Below are positions 44,501 to 50,130 of a stretch of DNA of 64,000 bases, piece by piece; position 1 is the first letter of the stretch, and each line of letters opens with the position of its first letter. A program made the translations under genes and the position numbers. The notes under the pieces were generated by a model. That model was not told the origin of the DNA. It did no database searches and saw only the letters and a list, made by a program, of their open reading frames with translations. Source of the stretch: Trissonchulus latispiculum (lineage: Eukaryota; Nematoda; Enoplea; Enoplida; Ironidae); NCBI GenBank assembly GCA_030248195.1, contig JASAND010010731.1:1-64000 (forward strand). Direction: 5' to 3'.

Positions 44501-46229
44501 ATAAATGACTTTCCCAAACCAAAATTTCTTGATGAGGGTAACCTGGGGGGGCGCCGATTTCTGAGAGGGATTTTTCGAAAACTCATAAATCCAGGTATTC
44601 TTTGCTGGATACTGTTGAATTTAGGTATTATGAATTTTCGTTTTTCTTTGTTTTGTACAGCTGAAAGTGATCTGACTGAAGAAAGTTTGTTCGGAGGCTC
44701 GGGCGGGTGGGATGACGCTGTTTCCTCGGAGGTTGAATGGGAACAGTTGGATCAGATCAGTTCAACCGTGGCCAAAGGTCCACACCAACCTGAAGTACAA
44801 CTTAGGTAAATGCTTCTTGCGGAGTTTGTCAATTTCTTATAAGGAAGTGAGATCTAACATGACTTCTACATAGGTATTGTTGACGATACGTTGAAGTTTG
44901 TATGACTAGAAGCTCAATATAATGCAAAAGTTATGCCTATATTGCGAAAACGTGAATTTTTATTTTAGATTTCTGCAGCTGGTGTTTGCAGAGGCGGGCT
45001 GTGCTGATTGGCTGCTGCTAATTTGTTTGGTACTACACGATATGGTAGCTTTTGTCCGTTCAGTAAATCCGGCCACCATTAACTCTTTTCCCATTGGCAT
45101 TTTGGCTAATCTGAAGCAAGGGTTGTGCCAGCTGCTGTTGTGGTCTGAAAATGAGTGGTACACACACTTGATTGTATAGTACATATATGTAATAAAATAA
45201 TACTTTTACCTATGTAATAAAATAATACTTTTACCTATGTAATAAAATAATACTTTTACCTATGTAATAAAATAATACTTTTACCAGCTATCACATACAT
45301 ATAGAACTTTCCTTTTCGTCTAATCTTAAGTAATAGGATAGGACATCATTTTTCATAGTCCATAATCGGGCCCTCCGCACTCATCTCAGATCTCAAAATA
45401 TATACCAACTGAGATCTGTTTGACCCACTGTCTTCGTGTTCGATTCAACTGCATGTTTACGTTGTAAAAATGGGGAAGCATGTCGTATTGAAATTGTCGG
45501 TTTTCATTGTTTCGCGTTTTAACTCAGGAATTTTTCGCTTTACTAATGTTGTGAAAATTTTGGGCAGAACATATTTTTCATGTCTGTTTTTTCAGTGCCG
45601 GCTATCAGCCTATGCTGAAGGCAGTCTTACGTCACCTGGCGGCCATGGAAGAGGCTGAGCGTCCGGTGGTTCCCGCCTCCCTGCTCAAGGATGCTACCCC
45701 GGTCGCAGCAGCTGGTGCTTCTACGGAAAAGGTGGCAAAGAAACTGTCCAGTGGTGGCAACAGTAGCCAACCGCCGACACAGAAAAAGTCTAGCACAACC
45801 GCTCCTACAGGTAGCTCTTCTGGACCGGCAGTAAACAACAGTGTGGTATCCTTTGCCTCCAAGTCTCAGTACAAGGCGACCAACGGTGAAACCTCTCCCT
45901 CCCCCACCGCCCCCAACAGACTGTTTGCTCTGGATGAAGGCGGCGAGTCCAGGTCTCCCCAGATACCTCCTGGTGGCGCCGGTTCGTCTGGAGGAGGAGG
46001 AGGAGGAGGAGGACTGGCGGCTCGGCGACGCTCCAATCCCGACTCCTCTCAAACGACTCATTCCGACTCGAATGACTCCCGGGGATCCTCACCCTCTCCC
46101 TCCACTGACGAGGATCTTGATTCTAAATTTTTCAGTCGAATTCAGACTCTGAAACTGGAAGACGTGGGCCATATGGATCTGGTCTCGGCTTCCTCCCCTA
46201 CTGGTCGAAATGATTGTGTTATATCGTAA
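8117..46229 (+). CDS. RIC1: RIC1 homologue, complete, 32 coding exons, 1545 aa
   Basis: Known role: RIC1 pairs with RGP1 as the guanine-nucleotide exchange factor for RAB6 at the Golgi, supporting retrograde endosome-to-TGN traffic and secretion. Seen: joining 32 GT-AG exons gives exactly 4638 nt, every phase matches, and only the final codon is a stop. Residues 1 to about 650 are the N-terminal WD40-type propeller region. Residues about 655-925 match the family's RIC1 domain ([40 protein letters not shown]). Residues 925-1055 are a Ser/Pro-rich linker. Residues 1055-1335 carry [13 protein letters not shown] and [11 protein letters not shown]. The tail is Ser/Gly-rich and ends NDCVIS, resembling the human YDCSVS end. 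The protein is about 120 residues longer than human RIC1, mostly in linker and tail. The start was chosen because MYVPIGIP aligns with the human N-terminus. Large introns (2, 3, 8, 11, 19) hold transposons. Confidence 0.95.
8384..8705 (-). mobile_element. tRNA-derived SINE with 12-bp TSD
   Basis: Read on the minus strand it begins GTGCCGCGATGGCCGAGTGG, a Ser/Leu-tRNA-like A box, and later carries GCACATATCGGTTCGCC and GGGCTCCAGCCAACCC. It ends in a T run. TCGAATGAGATA flanks it at 8372-8383 and 8706-8717, a retroposition signature. It lies in RIC1 intron 1. Confidence 0.85.
8992..9099 (+). CDS. RIC1: RIC1 exon 2
   Basis: The 36 codons in phase 0 give [19 protein letters not shown] and then [15 protein letters not shown], matching the human PSVLIVTYKEP...AEWRPDSTMIAVST stretch. 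Acceptor gatttag, donor gtaagg. Confidence 0.9.
9675..9958 (-). mobile_element. Truncated SINE of the same family
   Basis: Shares AAAGTGACCCCTGGAGAGA, GGATTCACAGCCCGA, CCCTTCATCAGGCATT and the AGCCCAC block with the SINE at 8384, plus a B-box-like TTCGAATCCCCGCTG. The A box was not found. Confidence 0.7.
10517..11337 (+). pseudogene. Non-LTR retroelement: endonuclease domain, 5'-truncated
   Basis: The frame encodes the C-terminal part of an APE-like endonuclease: [26 protein letters not shown] (catalytic Asp/Asn), [13 protein letters not shown] and GKSDHASV (catalytic Asp-His). The N-terminal catalytic Glu region is missing. The start looks replaced by a CAGTAATCGT repeat, so I begin at the recognisable domain. 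It runs into a 213-bp insertion and stops at 11342. Confidence 0.85.
11338..11550. mobile_element. 213-bp insertion splitting the retroelement, 14-bp TSD
   Basis: TGAAATGTTTAACA occurs at 11324-11337 and again at 11551-11564, directly flanking the insert. The insert holds a G/C-rich section, a run of more than 30 G and then a T run. The retroelement's reading frame resumes in the same phase after it. Confidence 0.85.
11551..13357 (+). pseudogene. Non-LTR retroelement: reverse transcriptase (CR1/jockey type)
   Basis: About 600 codons. Motifs in order: [62 protein letters not shown] (first metal Asp kept, usual FD is FN), [21 protein letters not shown] (YADD catalytic pair), and the C-terminal [18 protein letters not shown] / [10 protein letters not shown] region typical of CR1/jockey-like elements. 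No RNase H domain and no gag-like ORF. The open RT frame suggests recent activity, but the copy is broken by the 213-bp insert and 5' truncation. Confidence 0.9.
14105..14183. repeat. Perfect 20-bp hairpin
   Basis: GATTCAGCTTTTCGTTAGCT at 14105-14124 is inverted at 14164-14183 around an AAGCTT-rich loop. Function unknown. Confidence 0.8.
14545..16545. mobile_element. TATATAGTC-ended element with internal 350-bp inverted arms
   Basis: TATATAGTC plus a G run at the left is inverted as a C run plus GACTATATA at the right. Inside, 15599-15998 and 16057-16411 are inverted copies built of CACTTTTCGG and C-run motifs plus TTTTTAGCTAATTTATGGAC. The ORFs here are Pro/Gly repeat artefacts. Confidence 0.7.
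16719..17092. mobile_element. hAT-like foldback, GGATATCC type, 8-bp TSD
   Basis: Starts TAGTGATGGGCACTGGATAT and ends CCGGTGCCCATCACTA. The subterminal DNA is repeated GGATATCC. A perfect 8-bp duplication GTATATAT lies at 16711-16718 and 17093-17100. It sits 138 bp before RIC1 exon 3. Confidence 0.9.
17230..17306 (+). CDS. RIC1: RIC1 exon 3
   Basis: 77 nt encode [19 protein letters not shown] and end in phase 2 at donor gtatgt. This donor joins to exon 4 as N-KPELKRKS without a stop. A second, stronger-looking donor (gtaagt) lies 25 nt downstream but would put TAA first in exon 4. Confidence 0.85.
17528..17553. repeat. Hairpin head of composite module 1
   Basis: ATAGGGGTCGC, loop GGTA, GCGACCCCTAT, followed by AATATGAG. 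The same layout (hairpin then ATAATATGAG) occurs at 38269. Confidence 0.8.
18150..18625 (+). repeat. 163-bp tandem array, three units
   Basis: GGTTTTCTGG recurs at 18188, 18351 and 18514, an exact 163-bp period. The unit shares ATACAAAGGTT, GACCCA and CTGGTTC landmarks with the array at 38850. Confidence 0.85.
18629..19195 (+). repeat. 147-149-bp tandem array, four units
   Basis: TCAAAA(A/G)TGA recurs at 18631, 18780, 18927 and 19074. The unit includes GGTCAAATTTGGTGCCAAAT and GAAAGCCCTAAGCGAGCTGA. The core is homologous to the array at 25505. Confidence 0.9.
19265..19999. mobile_element. GGCTCATATT-type foldback MITE, 195-bp arms
   Basis: ACAAGAACAAAAAGTGCTCC begins both arms (19265-19460 and, inverted, 19804-19999). 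The arms carry CTCATATG/CATATGAG and TTGCAACCGCTTAACATATG. It is related to the element at 40075. RIC1 intron 3. Confidence 0.85.
20146..20253 (+). CDS. RIC1: RIC1 exon 4
   Basis: Encodes [17 protein letters not shown] and [15 protein letters not shown], aligning with LNLEMRKILDLQAPI of human RIC1. Acceptor tttcag, donor gtttgc; phase 2 in and phase 2 out. Confidence 0.85.
20490..20640 (+). mobile_element. SINE head copy, plus orientation
   Basis: GTGCCGTGACGGCCGAGTGG (A box) and TTTCGAATCCCCGCTG (B box) are followed by GCACATATCGATTCGCC and GGCTCTAGCCAACCC, the same order as at 8384. The tail is truncated. Confidence 0.75.
20764..20906 (+). CDS. RIC1: RIC1 exon 5
   Basis: Encodes [20 protein letters not shown] then HWDG and [11 protein letters not shown], matching [20 protein letters not shown]...VPFSVDLQSS. 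Acceptor tttcttag, donor gtacgt. Confidence 0.92.
21251..21399 (+). CDS. RIC1: RIC1 exon 6
   Basis: Encodes [20 protein letters not shown] and [14 protein letters not shown], matching the family's DMEYC...DGFAVVFNDGKVGFIT. Acceptor aatttcag, donor gtaagt, ends in phase 0. Confidence 0.92.
21777..21868 (+). CDS. RIC1: RIC1 exon 7
   Basis: Encodes [20 protein letters not shown] and KNRLLVFG, matching [25 protein letters not shown]. Acceptor atttcag, donor gttagt, phase 2 out. Confidence 0.92.
22156..22244 (+). CDS. RIC1: RIC1 exon 8
   Basis: Encodes [20 protein letters not shown] and [10 protein letters not shown], matching VSGSVQVYTIDNSTGAML...LELTAK. Phase 1 out at donor gtaatt. It is followed by an 8.2-kb intron. 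Confidence 0.92.
22329..22653. mobile_element. MITE with CAAGAGTACA ends
   Basis: CAAGAGTACATAATACA on the left faces TGTATTATTGTACTCTTG on the right. Inner AACGGCTGACC / GTCAGCCGTTAGCG blocks are shared with the element at 47605. RIC1 intron 8. Confidence 0.7.
22920..22945. repeat. Hairpin AGGTAGTGCGCG/CGCACTACCT
   Basis: A near-perfect 26-bp stem-loop with a TTAG-type loop, similar in size and shape to those at 17528 and 38269. Confidence 0.75.
23309..23402 (+). repeat. Polypyrimidine tract TTCCTTTTATTTCC
   Basis: Repeated TTCCTTTT(T/A)TTTCC; a smaller relative is at 24928-24990. Confidence 0.7.
24163..24467. mobile_element. hAT-like foldback, GGCCCCGG type
   Basis: Starts TAGGGATGCACTGGGCC and ends GGCCCGGTGCACATCTA, with GC-rich arms and an AT-rich core. 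No perfect TSD. It is a sister of the element at 35797. Confidence 0.75.
25505..25850 (+). repeat. 139-bp tandem array, about 2.5 units
   Basis: Unit landmarks at 25519, 25658 and 25797. Contains TTTGGTATCAAATGAAAGCC, homologous to the unit at 18629. Confidence 0.85.
25905..28330 (+). repeat. Dimeric ~120-bp satellite in RIC1 intron 8
   Basis: About 14 units centred on TAAACACTCATTTGCGTT, with units starting roughly every 113-128 bp (25971, 26092, 26208, 26332, 26451, 26573, 26701, 26814, then 27678 onward). Units are of two kinds: A with CATCATCAGCCATTCAG and B with ATATCGGCAACCGATC. They largely alternate A-B and are separated by C runs. A 740-bp element interrupts the array. Confidence 0.9.
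26884..27623. mobile_element. GAGACC-type foldback inserted in the satellite
   Basis: CTGGCTTTC at the left is inverted as AAAAAGCCAG at the right, and TGCTA flanks both sides (26879-26883, 27624-27628). The interior has long CCGAGA repeats and a poly-C/G section. The Arg/Asp-repeat ORF is an artefact. Confidence 0.7.
28443..29861. mobile_element. Foldback with 53-bp tandem units in its arms
   Basis: ACTAGTAACAAAAATGCG / CATTTTTGTTACTAG ends. Each arm (about 28443-28805 and 29485-29861) carries several 53-bp units with CCTAAAATGATTGAAACCAG and GAATAGGGAATCTAG, inverted relative to each other. The core of about 680 bp has no recognised gene. RIC1 intron 8. Confidence 0.85.
30403..30547 (+). 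CDS. RIC1: RIC1 exon 9
   Basis: Encodes [20 protein letters not shown] and [13 protein letters not shown], matching the GAVKLMRWSPD...GLSLWSVFGAQL propeller blade. Acceptor attgtag, donor gtaaac. Confidence 0.95.
30873..31017 (+). CDS. RIC1: RIC1 exon 10
   Basis: Encodes [19 protein letters not shown], matching INSMSWGAEGYHLWVISG of the family. Acceptor tttcttag, donor gtcagt, phase 0 out. Confidence 0.9.
31050..31541. mobile_element. GGATTAAA-type foldback
   Basis: CTATTTCT...AAGATTAAA and TTTAATCTTAAAAGAAATAG form the ends. The interior consists of TTTAATCC and GGATTAAA in both orientations. RIC1 intron 10. Confidence 0.7.
31670..31783 (+). CDS. RIC1: RIC1 exon 11
   Basis: 38 codons: [16 protein letters not shown] and HAHWTILQ, matching EQVLLQGEDRLYL...HWHVVQ. 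The following intron carries a 1.07-kb hAT-like element. Confidence 0.9.
32013..33076. mobile_element. hAT-like element, GGGGCGCACCCAGG ends, 8-9-bp TSD
   Basis: GGGCGCACCCAGG inverted as CCTGGGTGCGCCC. CCAGCAAAC flanks it at 32004-32012 and 33077-33085. Inside, a GCCTGCGGCGCTTTTCTATC array (about ten units, 32148-32560) and T-rich DNA. RIC1 intron 11. Confidence 0.85.
34295..34333 (+). CDS. RIC1: RIC1 exon 12 (39-nt microexon)
   Basis: 13 codons, [13 protein letters not shown], matching STYLESNWPIR. Acceptor ttttttag, donor gtattt. It is needed to keep the family sequence and phase. Confidence 0.88.
34478..34588 (+). CDS. RIC1: RIC1 exon 13
   Basis: Encodes [20 protein letters not shown] and [17 protein letters not shown], matching [20 protein letters not shown]...KKWKLFGN. 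Phase 0 both sides. Confidence 0.93.
34690..35175 (+). other. GC-richer coding-like stretch in RIC1 intron 13, unidentified
   Basis: Composition is higher in GC than the surrounding intron. Readable peptides occur in changing frames: [20 protein letters not shown], then [19 protein letters not shown], then [19 protein letters not shown] with a hydrophobic end like a GPI or membrane anchor. Stops separate the pieces. It could be a decayed processed pseudogene; family not recognised. Confidence 0.25.
35243..35332 (+). CDS. RIC1: RIC1 exon 14
   Basis: 30 codons: [19 protein letters not shown], matching the strongly conserved EQNMIVTGGLAWWNDFMVL. Donor gtaagt, phase 0. Confidence 0.95.
35797..36126. 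mobile_element. hAT-like foldback, GGGGCC type, perfect 8-bp TSD
   Basis: Starts TAGAGATGCACCGGGGCC and ends CCCCGGTGCATCCCTA. GTTTCAAC flanks at 35789-35796 and 36127-36134. RIC1 intron 14. Confidence 0.92.
36259..36421 (+). CDS. RIC1: RIC1 exon 15
   Basis: Encodes [19 protein letters not shown] and [16 protein letters not shown], matching LRVYLRTSNLDNAFAHV...VIVFRADCSICLY. Phase 1 out at gtactt. Confidence 0.92.
37015..37122 (+). CDS. RIC1: RIC1 exon 16
   Basis: Encodes [20 protein letters not shown], matching SRYIPHPFLVVSVTLTS. Acceptor attgcag, donor gtattc. Confidence 0.9.
37249..37361 (+). CDS. RIC1: RIC1 exon 17
   Basis: Encodes [20 protein letters not shown], matching GAESIMLNLAGQLIMMQRD. 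Phase 0 out at gtcggt. Confidence 0.92.
37591..37713 (+). CDS. RIC1: RIC1 exon 18
   Basis: 41 codons: [17 protein letters not shown] and [16 protein letters not shown], matching FCPPVVLAQSVENVW...LLEALWLSCGGAGMK, the beginning of the RIC1 domain. Confidence 0.95.
38074..38170 (+). CDS. RIC1: RIC1 exon 19
   Basis: Encodes [20 protein letters not shown] and [12 protein letters not shown], matching [25 protein letters not shown]. Donor gtaagt, phase 1. The next intron holds a 2.5-kb composite repeat module. Confidence 0.95.
38269..38294. repeat. Hairpin head of composite module 2
   Basis: ATGGGGGTGCTC, loop, GAGCCCCCCAT, followed by AATATGAG as at 17528. Confidence 0.8.
38850..40010 (+). repeat. 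148-bp tandem array, eight units
   Basis: AGCTACTGG (or a variant) recurs at 38888, 39036, 39184, 39332, 39483, 39631, 39788 and 39936; most spacings are exactly 148. The unit has GGTTCAACTGGTTCAAAGTT, ACAAAGGTTATTGGGCATGG and GACCCATGGCTGGCCAGATC. Confidence 0.92.
40075..40790. mobile_element. GGCTCATATT-type foldback MITE, 185-bp arms
   Basis: ACAAGTATTAAAAATGCTCC at the left is inverted at the right. The arms (40075-40264, 40607-40790) carry GAGCCGCTACGTTTCTCTTG and several CTCATATT motifs. Ends resemble those of 19265-19999. RIC1 intron 19. Confidence 0.88.
40819..40922 (+). CDS. RIC1: RIC1 exon 20
   Basis: Encodes [17 protein letters not shown] and [11 protein letters not shown], aligning with EDALVLGAVNDTLLYDS...LEVLFPFCVVER. 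Acceptor tttttgcag, donor gtatgt. Confidence 0.85.
41165..41211 (+). CDS. RIC1: RIC1 exon 21 (47 nt)
   Basis: Encodes [15 protein letters not shown], matching [15 protein letters not shown]. The acceptor is the tttcag at 41164, not the nearby gcag ten bases upstream. Phase 2 out completes RNLG in exon 22. Confidence 0.92.
41357..41481 (+). CDS. RIC1: RIC1 exon 22
   Basis: Encodes [20 protein letters not shown] and [20 protein letters not shown], almost identical in pattern to the human [21 protein letters not shown] core of the RIC1 domain. Confidence 0.96.
41618..41760 (+). CDS. RIC1: RIC1 exon 23
   Basis: Encodes [20 protein letters not shown] and [20 protein letters not shown], matching [29 protein letters not shown]. 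Donor gtagga, phase 0. Confidence 0.96.
42056..42190 (+). CDS. RIC1: RIC1 exon 24
   Basis: 45 codons: [18 protein letters not shown] and [18 protein letters not shown], matching DLDTAASYLIILQNMEV...RQHATLLFNTALEQGKW. Confidence 0.94.
42351..42387 (+). CDS. RIC1: RIC1 exon 25 (37 nt)
   Basis: Encodes [12 protein letters not shown], matching LCRHMIRFLKAIG at the end of the RIC1 domain. Acceptor tgttttag, donor gtaagt, phase 1. Confidence 0.88.
42720..43110 (+). CDS. RIC1: RIC1 exon 26 (Ser/Pro-rich linker)
   Basis: 391 nt encode a low-complexity linker beginning [17 protein letters not shown], with [13 protein letters not shown] in the middle and a short Ser run from an AGC repeat near its end. 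Human RIC1 has a comparable TPPSTPTAQ/SISLSQS linker here. Donor gtagag at 43111 in phase 2. Confidence 0.88.
43525..43683 (+). CDS. RIC1: RIC1 exon 27
   Basis: Encodes [20 protein letters not shown] and [16 protein letters not shown], matching [35 protein letters not shown]. Confidence 0.95.
43822..43940 (+). CDS. RIC1: RIC1 exon 28
   Basis: Encodes [20 protein letters not shown] and QWPYPML, matching [25 protein letters not shown]. Phase 1 out. Confidence 0.95.
44155..44382 (+). CDS. RIC1: RIC1 exon 29
   Basis: 228 nt in phase with both neighbours. The sequence [20 protein letters not shown] to [11 protein letters not shown] is poorly conserved, in a region that is also variable in other animals. 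Confidence 0.85.
44661..44805 (+). CDS. RIC1: RIC1 exon 30
   Basis: Encodes [20 protein letters not shown] and [15 protein letters not shown], matching ATDLTESSSMVDGDW...MELASKGPHKSQVQLR. Confidence 0.93.
44969..45157 (+). CDS. RIC1: RIC1 exon 31
   Basis: Encodes [20 protein letters not shown] and [16 protein letters not shown], matching LLHIFMEAGCLDWCIVIGLIL. Phase 2 out at gtacac. Confidence 0.93.
45187..45285 (+). repeat. 25-bp tandem repeat, four units
   Basis: TATGTAATAAAATAATACTT plus TTACC repeated four times in RIC1 intron 31. Confidence 0.9.
45596..46229 (+). CDS. RIC1: RIC1 exon 32 (C-terminal tail and stop)
   Basis: Begins [20 protein letters not shown], matching PGYKPFLNIIKPQLQKLSE. 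It then runs through a Ser/Thr/Pro/Gly-rich tail with eight consecutive Gly codons and RRRSNPDSS, and ends [19 protein letters not shown]. The tail is much longer than the human one. No AATAAA was seen close downstream; an ATTAAA lies at 46615. Confidence 0.92.
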
Positions 46230-47075
46230 AACTGCCTTCTACTCTTTTTGCTTGTTTGTTTGTTTTATCCATTTTGTTTCTTGTGTAAATTTTAATTGTT
46301 TATAATTGTTTTTTTCTGAAAATGTTTACTTTTGTGATATTGTATTTAAATTTTTTAGATGATTCTTCTCTCTGTTAGATTTGAACATTTCAAAACGTTA
46401 ATCTTTGCACTAATTTCGTAGTTGATTATTGTAGCATAACACTGGGATTAATGCGGTGCTGTTAATGCTGACGTATTGTCTGTTTTGTAATCAGTGTTAG
46501 GGGGCCGGGAATGTAGGCGTTGCTTCTGAAGTCAACTTCGCAAAATCTTTAGATCTCTGAAAGAAGAAATTTTGCTGAATTTCGGCTAGCCAGCTGAAAC
46601 TTTATTAAATTTGAAAATCTTGCTGAATTCGAGTACGGTGGTCGATTTCAAGAGGTCTGAGATAATTTGCTAACTATTGTCTACTCGAAACGGCCTCAAA
46701 AAGTAAATTTGTGATTTTGTTTGCAAGTTTTAGTAGAAGTACAAGAAATTTGGCATAGAGATGTTTTTCAGCACAACAGAACTGGTGATTATTGCAAACT
46801 GACGACGCGAAAACTAGATTATTATTTTAAAAGGTATTATGTTTAAAAGGTTTTGTTTGCAAGAAACATTTGCAGAAATCGAGACAATTCTTTATCAGGA
46901 CCTTTCAGTTGCAAAGTAGAAATTAATTTCTGTTATTTCTTACCTACAGCTTGTAGTCTAGCTTGAATTGAAATTTACTTTACAACTACATTTTGTCTTA
47001 TTTTGTTTTATATAGCCTACTATTGAAAGTATTAAGAAAATAATTGTGTAATATCAACAGTTCCCTAATAACTTA
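46230..47075. other. Downstream of RIC1, AT-rich, no gene seen
   Basis: Likely 3' UTR and flank. No AATAAA close to the stop; ATTAAA at 46615. Confidence 0.4.
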
Positions 47076-47083
47076 GAGTGTGA

Positions 47084-47399
47084 CAATCGTAACACTCTTA
47101 GTTATTAGGCCGGGGACACTATCTGCACGTTAACTGCTGACCTCCGCCCCCATAAATTGGACCACGGTGATCCTCCACAAATGAGTACCTTGTGCACGCT
47201 CACTCGCTTGTATGTTTGTGTTGAAGCCCGAAACTGCAAGCAGCTGGCCTTTAAGCTTCAACACAAACATACCAGCGAGCGTACATGTTTGCTAGGTACT
47301 CATTTGTGGGGGGAGGTCAGCCGTTATCTTGCAAATCATGTCCCCGGCCTAGTACAAGTGTGACGCTTGTCCCACTCTTATAGTTATTATGTACTCTTG
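47084..47399. mobile_element. Foldback MITE with TTAGGCCGGGGACA core arms
   Basis: GGCCGGGGACA and TGTCCCCGGCC, TGAGTACC and GGTACTCA, and TGTTTGTGTTGAAG and CTTCAACACAAACA are nested inverted pairs. The element folds into one long hairpin. Confidence 0.8.
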
Positions 47400-47604
47400 G
47401 TAACATATATTTATTTATATAATTATATAATTAATGTAGCTAACTGTAATTAGTTGGCATAGAGACTTATTTTATTTAACAGACAGCATGTTTTATTTCA
47501 TGTGTTATATTTTGATTTAATTCAAACCCATCTTTATCTGTCACAGTAAATGAAACTATGTCAATTTCCTTTCATCAAGAGTGCATTAAGCAAAAAGAGT
47601 ATAT

Positions 47605-47998
47605 GTATATACCACTAGGCGTGCTCTCTTACCAGAACAAAAACTGCATTTTTTTCTAATGGCTGACTCCCACAACACCTCCCCAAGCAAATTAGACCCA
47701 TCACTTCAAAGAAATTTAATTTGATTGCTACGATTTGAAGCTTGTTTGTAGCAGGTACCATTTCCACCCATACAACTGCTTGTGTTTTCGAGCTTAAACA
47801 CGTAAACATAGAGCAAATGAGTGTACCTTTTCCCCGTGTACCCGTTTCGATCAGGTACTGATTACAGGAGGGTTATTAGATTAGGTTATTTTGCGGAGGT
47901 AGGGTCAGCAGCCTAGGTTATTTTGCGGGGGTAGGGTCAGCCGTTAGCGAACAGAGCATTTTTTGCTTTGAGAAGACAGAGCATGCCTAGTGGCATAC
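47605..47998. mobile_element. MITE with CCACTAGGC ends
   Basis: CCACTAGGCGTGCTCT at the left is inverted as AGAGCATGCCTAGTGG at the right. Inner ATGGCTGAC / GTCAGCCGTTAGCG blocks are shared with 22329-22653. Confidence 0.75.
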
Positions 47999-48037
47999 TT
48001 TTATTCATTGTGTACTCTTCTTGCTTTCATTAACACT

Positions 48038-48360
48038 GGCTTGCACCAACCATTTTTAACTCGGTGTTAACAAGAGATAACCCGCAGTTAGACCGTTGCA
48101 CCAAATTAGGTTAACGTAACTCGGTGTTAAACACCAAAAGTTAACCCTCAGCGGGAGTAGGGTTAACCCTTATAGCGCCACTATTTCTAAGGATATTACT
48201 ATTATTTTTATTGCTTAAATATTGCTTAATTAAATTCTATGGTAGAATATAGGTACTGAGTGACAATTGCATAAATGAGTGACCTTAGAACGATTCGGAA
48301 AAAGCTTCCACAAATTTCTCAATTCCGTTCAAAAACATTACTTTGAAATCCGTTTTCAAA
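48038..48360. mobile_element. Truncated TTGCACCA-family foldback
   Basis: GGCTTGCACCAACCATTTTT and the GTTAACxCGGTG units match, in inverted orientation, the right half of the element ending at 57833. The other arm is missing. Confidence 0.75.
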
Positions 48361-49234
48361 ATTAATTCTGTATGTTACGTAGGTATCGTTACTCATGTTG
48401 TATAATGCATTTTTTGTGTATCTATAATTAATTAGGTTCAGTTTTCGCCAGATGGTATCTAACGATATCAAGGGTTTCGAATGAAAATTTAGCCTAATTT
48501 GTTTGTAGTCTTTTGGAGTATGAGATTATTGTAAGTACGTGTATTTGTTAGGATATTCTTTGTTTTGTACCGTGTATAGCTTAGCTAAAAATATTTTTGT
48601 CTTTACTGGTATGAATTGTTTAGCTAGGACAATTATTTTTTGCTCGCGTATTGTATAGATGTTTAGATAGGAATTTGTTTTGTTTGTTTTTGTATCATTG
48701 CTGTAGTTAGGACTTCGTACAGTAGTTAATTGTTTCATGTAAATTTTATATTTGCTTAATGTATAATTGTGACTTTGTGTGACTGAGTGTGTAAGTGATT
48801 GACCGGTCATTGTTGTATACGTGATTGATTGATTGATTGCTTATTGTATTTTGTCTATTTGTGGTTTTATATTCTGTGGTTTATTGTTTTTATGATGGTA
48901 TCATTTCGAATTGTCAATCCTATTGAGTCCTTTTTCTGAGAACCTTTTTAATAGTCTTGATTGAATTGTATCACTCTTATGGTACTATTTTCGTTCATGA
49001 GTACTTTTAAGTACATATACCCCAATTTCGGTACTTGCCTGGTTCAAAGACTATTATGCTACCATTTTCTATATCAACAATTTCTATTCATTCTTGTTAC
49101 GATTTTTATTACCATGGACTTAAAAGTGCCAGGATACGCACATAACTGGTCACATGGGACGTTACTTTTGAAAACATTATTGGTAGCATTCTCTTCCCTC
49201 TTACTGCTTTTTAGCAGGCGCTAAAATTTTCTTC
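48361..49234. other. AT-rich intergenic stretch, no gene seen
   Basis: An 87-codon ORF at 48961-49224 has hydrophobic, AT-driven composition and no recognised motif. Confidence 0.4.
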
Positions 49235-49235
49235 A

Positions 49236-49440
49236 CCGGGGGAAGATGTGAAGTATCACTAAAATTAAGGCGTACAAACAGTCAATGTAAGCACCCTTGT
49301 GTGTAAAGTTCATCAGTCTCGCTAGCTAACCTGTTGATGTTAAAGTCTAGACAGTCAGTTGTTGTATGTGTCTCCGTCGTGATTAGTTGGGTTGTGCCCC
49401 ATTATTAATAAATTTATTTGTACGCCACTTGGACTTGCAG
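49236..49440 (+). mobile_element. Possible solo LTR remnant
   Basis: A purine tract CCGGGGGAAGA is followed by TGTGAAGTATCAC, then AATAAATTTATTTGTACG and an end TTGGACTTGCA, the order PPT, LTR start (TG), polyadenylation signal, LTR end (CA). No gag or pol is present. Confidence 0.35.
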
Positions 49441-49670
49441 TTGGTTATGGTTTGCCGAATGATCTGATGCTGTAAGGTAACCGACGTGAATTAGATTAGG
49501 TAAGGTACACTCAGCCGGATTAGATATTAGGCCACGGCGAATCCAACCTGCAATCGTCCCGCCATTCATAATTCAGGTCTAGTCCAGGCAGTTGGCCTGA
49601 ATTTAACATAATAAATCAAACTAATCAAACTACTTGCAACTCAAAGTTTGCACCATTATTACTCATTCAT

Positions 49671-50130
49671 AACTTGGAGTAAAGAAGCCATTTTTATATC
49701 AAAATGTAACTTGATAATTTGTCCCTGTGAGACCTTCAGATCGATGCCCTTAGTTTGATTTTACTGCTTGCGTAGTTCAAGAAATGTTAGATTATTTGAT
49801 TTCTGCAAAAAATGACAAGTTTTCGACGCCAAAACAAGAAAATCGGCTATATATCACGTTTTGAGAAAAGCTAGAAGCTTGCTTTAAAAAGCAAAAATGT
49901 GAAACTCAATGAGATCTTTCGAATGCATACAGTCATAATTGTGTAGCTGCTGCCAAACTTTCAGAAATTGGGAAAACCCGCCCTGACCAGTAATCTCGAA
50001 CTTTTGAATCGGGATTGCGCGGAGGGTGTTAGAACGCTAAAAGAACTTATTTCGGAAAGTTTCATCAAATTTCATCTTGATTTACGCCGTCAAACAACAA
50101 TATGTGCCCAAAAGGAATCACCACCTTAAC
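49671..50130 (+). repeat. Dispersed repeat, copy 1
   Basis: Begins TTGGAGTAAAGAAGCCATTT. Contains CTCAATGAGATCTTTCGAATG and ends near CAAAAGGAATCACCACCTTA. An inverted copy occupies 63070-64000. Confidence 0.8.

Noticed and set aside
45627..46092. Long minus-strand ORFs over the RIC1 last exon
   Set aside because: Shadows of the real plus-strand coding exon, caused by its GC-rich codons.
48961..49224. 87-codon hydrophobic ORF
   Set aside because: AT-driven composition, no recognised motif, no splice or homology support.
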